A stretch of DNA of 5,184 bases. Origin: Alphaproteobacteria bacterium (GTDB lineage Bacteria; Pseudomonadota; Alphaproteobacteria; Micropepsales; Micropepsaceae). The DNA lies in the NCBI GenBank assembly GCA_025935155.1, contig JAICVV010000175.1, forward strand, positions 1 to 5,184, given 5' to 3'. Made by a program: the position numbers and the translations under genes. The notes below the pieces were generated by a model. The model was not told where the DNA came from. It searched no databases and was given only the letters and a program-made list of their open reading frames with translations. Shown piece by piece: positions 1 through 4,795 of the stretch; the first letter of the stretch is position 1, and the number at the start of each line of letters is the position of its first letter.

Positions 1-1
1 C

Positions 2-943
2 GCCGAAGCCGAAAGCGCCCGCAACCAGGCGGCCGATGCGCGCTCCACGGCGGAAAGCGCGCTCGCCGAAGCCGACAGGGCGGTGAAGGTCGCGGAAGCG
101 GCGTTGTCGGAAGCACGAGAATCCCGCGCCCGCGCCGAAGCTCTGTCGGAAGCAGCGACCTCGCGGCTGGAAGAATTGCGCACGCGCATTCGCGACGAAC
201 TCGACGCCACGCCGGATGCGCTGCACGAGATCGCCGATATTCGCGACAATCACGAACTGCCCTCTCTGGAATACGCGGAGCAGCGCGTCGAAAAACTGAA
301 GCGCGAGCGTGAGCAGCTGGGCGGCGTCAATCTCCGCGCCGAAGAGGAAGCGAACGAACAGGAAGAGCGGCTGAACACGCTCACCGCCGACCGCGCCGAT
401 CTCGAAGGCGCCATCGAGCGGCTGCGGCGCGGCATTCAGAGCCTGAACCGCGAAGGCCGCGACCGGCTGCTGCAATCGTTTGAGCAGGTGAATGCGAATT
501 TCCAGTCGCTGTTCGCGAAGCTGTTCCAGGGCGGCGAAGCGAAACTCACCTTCACCGAGTCAGAAGATCCGCTGGAAGCCGGACTCGAAATTTTCGCCCG
601 CCCGCCCGGCAAGCGGTTGCAGAACCTCACGCTTCTTTCCGGCGGCGAGCAGGCGCTGACGGCGCTCTCACTGATCTTCGCTGTGTTCCTGGTGAATCCC
701 GCGCCGGTGTGCGTGCTCGACGAAGTAGACGCGCCACTGGACGATGCCAATGTCGAGCGCTTCTGCAATCTGCTGGATGAGATGACGCGGCTGGCCGATA
801 CCCGCTTCCTCGTCATCACCCACCACGCGCTCACCATGAGCCGCATGCACCGCCTGTTCGGCGTGACAATGGCGGAGCGCGGTGTGAGCCAGCTCGTCTC
901 CGTGAATCTCGCCCAAGCCCAGCAGGTCGTCGCGGCGGAATAG
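2..943 (+). CDS. smc: Chromosome segregation ATPase SMC, C-terminal part (5' end outside window)
   Basis: SMC is a DNA-binding ABC-type ATPase that, with ScpA and ScpB, compacts and segregates the chromosome. The reading frame is open to the window edge, so the GTG at 83 is an internal valine and not a start; 313 residues are visible. Residues 1 to about 145 are rich in Ala, Glu and Arg with few helix breakers, as expected for the returning coiled-coil arm. The C-terminal head follows. It has the family segment with VNANF and LFAKLFQGG near residues 163-177, the ABC signature LSGGEQ at 212-217, Walker [14 protein letters not shown] at about 236-248 with catalytic Asp240/Glu241, and the switch histidine in FLVITHH at about 269-275. 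Walker A and the hinge are upstream of the window. LSGGEQ instead of the commoner LSGGEK is, as I recall, usual in alphaproteobacterial SMC. The gene ends with two in-frame TAG codons (941-946). Identification is firm. Confidence 0.96.
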   Translation, partial: AEAESARNQAADARSTAESALAEADRAVKVAEAALSEARESRARAEALSEAATSRLEELRTRIRDELDATPDALHEIADIRDNHELPSLEYAEQRVEKLKREREQLGGVNLRAEEEANEQEERLNTLTADRADLEGAIERLRRGIQSLNREGRDRLLQSFEQVNANFQSLFAKLFQGGEAKLTFTESEDPLEAGLEIFARPPGKRLQNLTLLSGGEQALTALSLIFAVFLVNPAPVCVLDEVDAPLDDANVERFCNLLDEMTRLADTRFLVITHHALTMSRMHRLFGVTMAERGVSQLVSVNLAQAQQVVAAE

Positions 944-983
944 TAGTTCGAGATTAGGCGACAGAATATTGCGTGCGCGTTTC

Positions 984-999
984 GCCGCGGCGGCTTTTT
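984..999 (+). terminator. Weak intrinsic-terminator candidate after smc
   Basis: A GCCG/CGGC 4-bp stem (984-987 with 991-994, loop CGG) is followed directly by five T residues at 995-999, about 40 bases after the smc stop. The outer bases GTTT (979-982) and AAAC (1002-1005) could also pair across the structure. The GC stem is short for an efficient terminator, so readthrough from smc into the atp operon remains possible. The call rests on stem plus T-tract geometry only. Confidence 0.3.
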
Positions 1000-1037
1000 A
1001 TAAACCAAATCAGCGGGTTAGGAGCCCGTTCCAATTC

Positions 1038-1066
1038 TTGACGGAATACCGCTCCGCCCCTATGTT
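1038..1066 (+). promoter_or_regulatory. Sigma-70-type promoter for the F0 atp operon
   Basis: A TTGACG box (1038-1043, five of six matches to the -35 consensus) is followed after exactly 17 bp by TATGTT (1061-1066, four of six matches to the -10 consensus). Transcription would start near 1073, giving a leader of roughly 50 bases before the atpI ATG. This is the best promoter-like pair in the smc-atpI gap. It fits a constitutive housekeeping operon separated from smc by a terminator-like hairpin. No operator-like repeat was noticed beside it. Confidence 0.6.
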
Positions 1067-1126
1067 CCGCGCGCCTTCAGTCACACCCGAGAAGGCGCGT
1101 TCCATCGCATCGAAGCCGGGGAAAAC

Positions 1127-1462
1127 ATGAGCGAGCACGCTCCCGAACCGGAAGACTTGCGTGCGCTCGGCGAGCGCATCGACGCGCTGAAACGAGAGGA
1201 GGCGCCGCCGCCACGAAAGACGGCGCCGACTTCGGCGGAAGTCGCGATCCGCTTTGGGGCGGAGCTGCTCTCGGCGGTGATCGTCGGTGCGGCGATCGGG
1301 TGGGGACTGGATTGGCTGTTCGGCACGCGGCCCGCGCTGACGATCGTATTTTTTATTGTGGGCGCGGCGACGGGTATTCGCAACGTGATCGTCGCGTCGA
1401 AGGACATCACCCGGCGCACCGCGGAAGCGGTAGCCGCCGAACAGGCTGAGAAGGAGCGGTAA
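1127..1462 (+). CDS. atpI: ATP synthase assembly protein I (AtpI, alphaproteobacterial type)
   Basis: AtpI is a small inner-membrane protein encoded first in F0 operons and implicated in assembly of the c ring; it is not part of the finished enzyme. The 111-residue product has a charged cytoplasmic N-terminus (about residues 1-42, including a Pro-rich APPPRKTAP stretch). Two membrane segments follow at about 46-65 (with GAAIGWGLDWLFG) and 70-88 (with IVFFIVGAATGIRNV), then a charged amphipathic tail of about 20 residues. The Gly-rich first helix with GWGLDWLFG, followed by the GAATG segment, is typical of the AtpI/Q family. Only a weak GGGGA (1118-1122) precedes the ATG, consistent with modest expression. 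The stop lies 4 bases before atpB, and the atpB ribosome site is inside this gene's last codons, suggesting translational coupling. Identity is supported by both the motif and gene order. Confidence 0.9.
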   Translation: MSEHAPEPEDLRALGERIDALKREEAPPPRKTAPTSAEVAIRFGAELLSAVIVGAAIGWGLDWLFGTRPALTIVFFIVGAATGIRNVIVASKDITRRTAEAVAAEQAEKER

Positions 1463-1466
1463 ATCC

Positions 1467-2234
1467 ATGGCGATCAATCCCATGGAACAGTTCGAGGTGA
1501 AGCCGGTGTCGTGGGCGCCGCATCCGCTATTCCACATTGGTCATTACCCCATCTACTTCACCAACCAGGCGCTTTGGATGCTGGTGGTGTTCGTGTCGCT
1601 TTCGCTGTTTTTGATTTTGGCGGTGAATAAGAACCGCGTGGTGCCGACACGCACGCAGTCGCTGGCGGAGCTTTCCTACGAATTCGTCGGCGGCATGATC
1701 GACATGACCTCCGGGCCGGCGGGCTTTCGCTTTTTCCCGCTTATCTTCACGATCTTCATGTTCATCCTGTTCTGCAACGGATTCGGCCTGTTGCCGATCG
1801 CCTTCACCGTCACCAGCCAAATCGCCATCACCTTTTTTCTCACGGCGGTGGTCATTCTCACCGCCATTGTGACGGGCTTCGTCAGACACGGGGCGGGATT
1901 CCTCAAGCTGTTCGTGATCAAGGCGCCCGTCATCATCATGGTGCCGATGGTGCTACTGGAGTTCATCTCTTTCTGCGCGCGGCCGCTCAGCCTTTCGATG
2001 CGTCTCTTCGCCAACATGCTGGCAGGCCACACCATGCTGAAGGTGATGGCCGGCTTCGTCATCGGCCTGGGCACCGCCGGCGGTGTCTACACAGTTTTGG
2101 CCGCAGCGCCGGAGGCATTGATCGTCGCTCTCACGGCGCTGGAATTCCTGGTGGCGTTCCTTCAGGCATACGTGTTCGCCATCCTCTCCTGCATCTATCT
2201 TTCCGAAGCACTCCATCTCCACGACAACCACTAA
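1467..2234 (+). CDS. atpB: F0 ATP synthase subunit a
   Basis: Subunit a is the membrane stator that holds the two proton half-channels against the rotating c ring. The 255-residue product has about five or six hydrophobic segments (near 33-52, 88-111, 115-138, 145-170, 190-211 and 215-246). The invariant arginine is Arg179 in SLSMRLFANMLAGH, equivalent to E. coli Arg210. His188 occupies the E. coli Glu219 position and Glu226 the His245 position, the reciprocal exchange found in mitochondrial and many bacterial enzymes. Gln233 in FLQAYVF matches E. coli Gln252. The loop between the two last helices is about 12 residues longer than in E. coli. The start is set by AAGGAG at 1451-1456, 10 bases upstream of ATG; the second Met (residue 6) is too far from it. 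The gene follows atpI by 4 bases. Confidence 0.98.
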   Translation: MAINPMEQFEVKPVSWAPHPLFHIGHYPIYFTNQALWMLVVFVSLSLFLILAVNKNRVVPTRTQSLAELSYEFVGGMIDMTSGPAGFRFFPLIFTIFMFILFCNGFGLLPIAFTVTSQIAITFFLTAVVILTAIVTGFVRHGAGFLKLFVIKAPVIIMVPMVLLEFISFCARPLSLSMRLFANMLAGHTMLKVMAGFVIGLGTAGGVYTVLAAAPEALIVALTALEFLVAFLQAYVFAILSCIYLSEALHLHDNH

Positions 2235-2240
2235 GAGGGA
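2235..2240 (+). promoter_or_regulatory. Ribosome binding site of atpE
   Basis: GAGGGA lies directly after the atpB stop and 9 bases before the atpE ATG, in the longest gap of the operon (15 bases, compared with 4 to 7 elsewhere). The stretch just before ATG (TTTACGTTC) is less GC-rich than the surroundings. A stronger, more accessible initiation site fits the need for many c subunits per complex; that purpose is inferred. Confidence 0.6.
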
Positions 2241-2249
2241 TTTACGTTC

Positions 2250-2474
2250 ATGGACGTCGTTGCAGCAAAACAGATCGGCGCGGGCCTTGCGACGATCGCT
2301 TTCGTCGGTTCCGGTATCGGCATCGGCGTGGTATTCGGCAATTACATTTCGGGGGCGCTGCGCAATCCCGGTGCTGCCTCCACGCAGTTCACCAATCTGT
2401 ACATCGGCTACGCGCTTTGCGAATTGCAGGGCCTGTTCGGCTTGCTGATCGCGCTGATCCTGCTGTTCACCTGA
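2250..2474 (+). CDS. atpE: F0 ATP synthase subunit c (rotor ring proteolipid)
   Basis: Subunit c forms the rotor ring, each copy carrying one proton per turn. The 74-residue product is a two-helix hairpin. Helix 1 (about 9-36) has the GSGIGIG packing motif at 20-26. The polar loop contains RNP at 38-40, and helix 2 (about 49-73) carries the ion-binding carboxylate Glu58 in YALCELQGLFG. Length and glutamate usage match alphaproteobacterial and mitochondrial c subunits. Ile25 stands where Na+-type c subunits have their Gln ligand, and Leu59 where they have the Ser ligand, so proton coupling is expected. The two residues after Glu58 are Leu-Gln; small residues or Ala-Leu/Ala-Thr are commoner there. 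The ATG is preceded by GAGGGA, and the stop is 7 bases before the b' gene. Confidence 0.98.
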   Translation: MDVVAAKQIGAGLATIAFVGSGIGIGVVFGNYISGALRNPGAASTQFTNLYIGYALCELQGLFGLLIALILLFT

Positions 2475-2481
2475 GGCTTCT

Positions 2482-3021
2482 ATGCCCGCGCCCGCAACCA
2501 CCACCGGCACTGTCGCCGAGCACAAGAGCGGCGGCTTTCCGCCGTTCAACACCTCGACTTATCCCAGCCAGATCTTCTGGCTGACGGTAACGTTCGTGGC
2601 ATTGCTGATCGTGATGTGGAAGGTGGCGGTGCCAAAAATCGGCGGCGTCATCGGCGAGCGCAAGGGCCGCATTCAGACGGAGCTCGCCAAGGCTGAAGAA
2701 AGCCGGAAAGCAGCGGAGCACGCGGCAGCTGCCTATCAGGCGCCGATCCTGGAAGCGCGCGAGCGGGCACGGGCGGCTTCCGAAGCTTCGCGCACCGAAA
2801 TGGCGCGCGAATTCGAGCGCGCCAAGACGAGCGCCGATACGGAAGCGCACCGCAAGACGACGGAAGCACAGGAGCGCATCGCCGCGATGCAGCGTCAGGC
2901 AAAGTGGCATGTGACTCAGGCGGCGGAGGAAGCGGTAGTGGATATCGTCAGTCGGCTTACGGGTGAATCGGTCAGCCGCACGGAAGCCACCGCTGCCGTG
3001 CGCGATGTGCTGAAGGCCTGA
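2482..3021 (+). CDS. atpF': F0 ATP synthase subunit b' (peripheral stalk)
   Basis: Subunit b' pairs with subunit b to form the peripheral stalk that holds F1 still while the rotor turns. The 179-residue product starts with a 30-residue leader ending in the b'-typical FPPFNTSTYPSQIFWL. A single membrane helix (about 31-50, ending KVAVPKI) follows, then GERKGRI and a long charged, Ala-rich helix to the C-terminus that would form the coiled-coil stalk. The FPPF segment and the position just before a second b-like gene distinguish b' from b. Such heterodimeric stalks are known from alphaproteobacteria, cyanobacteria and chloroplasts. GAGG at 2473-2476 overlaps the atpE stop and lies 5 bases before the ATG, so initiation is probably coupled to atpE. 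Other names in use are atpX, atpG and atpF2. Confidence 0.95.
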   Translation: MPAPATTTGTVAEHKSGGFPPFNTSTYPSQIFWLTVTFVALLIVMWKVAVPKIGGVIGERKGRIQTELAKAEESRKAAEHAAAAYQAPILEARERARAASEASRTEMAREFERAKTSADTEAHRKTTEAQERIAAMQRQAKWHVTQAAEEAVVDIVSRLTGESVSRTEATAAVRDVLKA

Positions 3022-3026
3022 ACGCC

Positions 3027-3530
3027 ATGGAATTTATCAAAACCATTCTGAAAGAACCGGATTTCTGGGAAGGCTTGGGGCTTGTCATCGTGCTCGCCTT
3101 CTTTGTGTGGTGGCGGGTGCCGGCTTTTCTCGCCGCCGCGCTCGACCGCCGCGCCGAGGCCATCGCGAGGGAACTGGAGCAGGCAAGCCAGATCCGCAAA
3201 GAGGCCGAGCAGGTGCTGCTCGAGTATCGGCAGAAGGCGAGCGCGGCGAAATCGGAAGCCGAACACATCCTGCGCGAGACAAAGGAAGAAGCCGAACGCT
3301 ACGCCGCGGAAGCGCGCGCGCAGCTTCAGGCGCAGATGGAACGCCGCGCGAAACTCGCCGAGCAGCAAATCGCGCAGGCGGAAGCCCGCGCTATGCTGGA
3401 AATCCGCGAAGCCGCCGCCAATGCCGCCACCGCCGCCGCCGAAAAGATCATCGCGACGCATCTCGACGACGCCAAATCCCGCGCCCTCATCCAGAACAGC
3501 ATTGACGACCTCGGCGCCAAGCTGAATTAG
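3027..3530 (+). CDS. atpF: F0 ATP synthase subunit b (peripheral stalk)
   Basis: This is the second stalk subunit and last gene of the operon. The 167-residue product has a short N-terminus with PDFWEG, one membrane helix at about 16-29, then the conserved WRVPAFLAAALDRRAEAI turn. A highly charged helix of about 120 residues (Ala, Glu, Arg, Gln) follows, forming the dimeric stalk with b'. The C-terminal region (AAAEKIIATHLD, about 138-150) is the part that in E. coli contacts the delta subunit. It begins 5 bases after the b' stop. The only Shine-Dalgarno match is GAAGG at 3012-3016, 10 bases upstream, so translation is probably coupled to b'. Length is normal. No F1 gene follows: convergent DNA begins immediately, as expected where F0 and F1 operons are separate. 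Confidence 0.96.
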   Translation: MEFIKTILKEPDFWEGLGLVIVLAFFVWWRVPAFLAAALDRRAEAIARELEQASQIRKEAEQVLLEYRQKASAAKSEAEHILRETKEEAERYAAEARAQLQAQMERRAKLAEQQIAQAEARAMLEIREAAANAATAAAEKIIATHLDDAKSRALIQNSIDDLGAKLN

Positions 3531-3549
3531 CGAGGCGCGTCCGCCTCGC
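3530..3549 (+). other. Perfect 8-bp hairpin starting on the last base of the atpF stop codon
   Basis: GCGAGGCG (3530-3537) pairs perfectly with CGCCTCGC (3542-3549) across a CGTC loop. The first paired base is the G of the atpF TAG stop. No T-tract follows (GCACCCGCATT), so it is not a standard intrinsic terminator. It could protect the 3' end of the atp mRNA after termination further on, or act as part of a tandem termination region with the hairpin at 3654-3675. The pairing is directly visible; the role is inferred. Confidence 0.6.
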
Positions 3550-3645
3550 GCACCCGCATTGTCATGGCACGGCTGACCGGCCACCGGAACGCGTACGTTC
3601 GCGCACATTACCTCGATTATTTTCCGACCACGTATTCTTGAATCG

Positions 3646-3681
3646 AAAACAAAGGGCCGGTGCGGACACCGGCCCATTGTT
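3646..3681 (-). terminator. Intrinsic terminator between the convergent atpF and secreted-protein genes
   Basis: GGGCCGGTG (3654-3662) pairs perfectly over 9 bp with CACCGGCCC (3667-3675) across a CGGA loop. Beyond one A-A mismatch, AACAA (3648-3652) pairs with TTGTT (3677-3681). Read on the minus strand, the stem is followed by TTTGTTTT (3653 down to 3646), a proper U-tract, about 40 bases after the stop of the minus-strand gene. On the plus strand it is followed only by ATTGTT, so it would be a weaker terminator for the atp operon. Probably it serves both converging transcripts. Confidence 0.8.
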
Positions 3682-3714
3682 ACGCCAGGACACGATCCCA
3701 GAAACGACGGGGAT

Positions 3715-4545
3715 CTATTTTACGTACGAACCGAAGAACAGGAAGAAGTTGGAAGGTGCTTCGATCGCCTGTCCGTTGGATTCAGCCTGCTCAAGGGCGG
3801 CTTTGGACGTGAGTCCGCTGCTGCCGTCCTGCGGAGGCCAGATGCTTTTGTCGAGCACAAGAACCGGAAGGACCTGCCACCACTCAGCCGGAAGATTGAT
3901 GTCGTCGTCGTCCAACAGATGACTGTGGTTCGGGCTTGGCACGAACACGTTCGCGGTCGGCGGATTTGGGATCAGGCCAAGCGCGGCCAGCACCGGCGCG
4001 AGATCGACACGCGAGGCATGCATCGTGCAGGTCCCCGGACGATCGCCTGGATCCGGACATTGCGAGAACACCAGCGGTTTCGCCTTGAAGGCTTCCGGAA
4101 GCGCGCCGAACAGCTTTATCAGCGTTTCACCGAGGGCTTTCCCGCAGACGGTGCCGGGGGTCACATCCTTGCACGAGATCGCATCGCCAGGATTCTGGTC
4201 GTTGTCGACCGAGAACATCGGTACGAGCACGTAAAGGGGATCGGTGGTGCCGGTCGCCAGTCCTTTGGCACCCGGCGGGTTGATCGTCGGATTAATGCCG
4301 GCCTGGCAGATGGGTATCTGCATCTCGTCAGGATCGTCCTCGGCCTTGCGGTTGGGGCCTTTGTCGAAATCCAGATTGTCGGTGGGCTGGTCGACGCAGT
4401 CGAAATTTTGCTGATAGCCAAACCGAAGGATCTTCCCGGCGCCGAACCCTTCTGTCGTATTGGCCCCGTGATCGCTGGCAAGCGCCGCGGGCGCCAGCGC
4501 CAGCAATGCCGCACACACCATTGCCCCGTGAACAAGTTTTCTCAT
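3715..4545 (-). CDS. Uncharacterised exported protein with six cysteines
   Basis: I do not recognise this 276-residue protein as a named family. A Sec signal peptide is clear: a basic MRKLVHG start, a hydrophobic core at about 8-20, and an ALA site after residue 23. The mature part has six Cys (50, 80, 125, 134, 163, 173), an even number suited to disulfides after export, with the last four in two close pairs. It is rich in Asp, Asn, Pro and Gly, with few long hydrophobic stretches, so it is probably periplasmic or secreted. Notable segments are DPLYVLVPMFSVDNDQNPGD (102-121), PNHSHLLDDDDINLPAEWW (205-223, a possible His/Asp metal site), the hydrophobic VLPVLVLD (225-232) and the aromatic end FFLFFGSYVK. 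No lipobox surrounds Cys11. The start is supported by GGAGGTG (4560-4554) 8 bases upstream. It is monocistronic, ends at its own terminator, and diverges from an ECF sigma gene that might control it. Confidence 0.85.
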   Translation of the reverse strand: MRKLVHGAMVCAALLALAPAALASDHGANTTEGFGAGKILRFGYQQNFDCVDQPTDNLDFDKGPNRKAEDDPDEMQIPICQAGINPTINPPGAKGLATGTTDPLYVLVPMFSVDNDQNPGDAISCKDVTPGTVCGKALGETLIKLFGALPEAFKAKPLVFSQCPDPGDRPGTCTMHASRVDLAPVLAALGLIPNPPTANVFVPSPNHSHLLDDDDINLPAEWWQVLPVLVLDKSIWPPQDGSSGLTSKAALEQAESNGQAIEAPSNFFLFFGSYVK

Positions 4546-4553
4546 GGGATAAA

Positions 4554-4560
4554 CACCTCC
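4554..4560 (-). promoter_or_regulatory. Strong ribosome binding site of the exported-protein gene
   Basis: The minus strand reads GGAGGTG, an almost complete complement of the 16S rRNA 3' end, 8 bases before the ATG at 4545. It is the strongest Shine-Dalgarno in the window, better than any in the atp operon. It fixes the start codon and thus the signal peptide, and it suggests the protein can be made in quantity once its gene is transcribed. Confidence 0.8.
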
Positions 4561-4647
4561 GCTCGCCGCGGCGGGCAGCCCACCGTCGCAGCCGATTTAC
4601 CCGCACATGGCAGGAACATCGATCAATACGCGGCCCTTCTCTGAAAG

Positions 4648-4739
4648 TTTCGCGCCATTGCGAAAGAAAAGAAAGAAATTCTGCGCCCGTCGCGCCCAGG
4701 TGCCCCGCTGTTGCGAACGGCGTTAAAAGCATGCGAACG
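4648..4739. repeat. Repeated GCGAA motifs in the divergent control region
   Basis: TTTCGC (4648-4653) and GCGAAA (4660-4665) form a perfect 6-bp inverted repeat around GCCATT. Two identical copies of TGCGAACG follow at 4712-4719 and 4732-4739, spaced exactly 20 bp, about two helical turns. All four copies share GCGAA. They lie between the exported-protein gene and the ECF sigma gene and could be operator half-sites or promoter -35 elements. Function is not proven, and short motifs can recur by chance in GC-rich DNA. Confidence 0.4.
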
Positions 4740-4795
4740 TCAGGCGATCGAAGGCGCAAAGAGGGGCTTCACTTTACGAGAATGGTTTGCGCCAT

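Noticed and set aside
83..85. GTG as the start of a separate small coiled-coil gene
   Set aside because: The frame is open upstream to the window edge with the same Ala/Glu-rich coiled-coil composition, so this is internal to smc.
969..1004. TTGCGT ... TATAAA as a second atp promoter
   Set aside because: The spacing is 24 bp, far from the 16-18 bp optimum, and the TATAAA overlaps the terminator T-tract. The TTGACG-17-TATGTT pair downstream is much better.
436..1008. A 190-codon open frame on the minus strand over smc
   Set aside because: Its translation is Ser/Arg-rich without recognisable motifs, and it opposes the conserved SMC head domain. It is a by-product of GC-rich codon use.
1014..1028. 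CGGG/CCCG stem in the smc-atpI gap
   Set aside because: Only four Watson-Crick pairs plus wobbles and no T-tract; likely chance in GC-rich DNA.
3587..3600. Inverted repeat GAACG-CGTA-CGTTC after atpF
   Set aside because: The 5-bp arms are short and lie between two better hairpins; too little to call an operator or terminator.
2916..3677. A 253-codon open frame on the minus strand across the atpF region
   Set aside because: It is antisense to the unmistakable b and b' subunits, has low-complexity Gly/Arg/Phe-rich translation, and would start inside the terminator hairpin region.
3919..4644. A 241-codon open frame on the plus strand opposite the exported-protein gene
   Set aside because: It has no domain-like features or ribosome site. 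The minus-strand frame has a signal peptide, a GGAGGTG site, a terminator and a balanced composition, so the plus-strand frame is a shadow.
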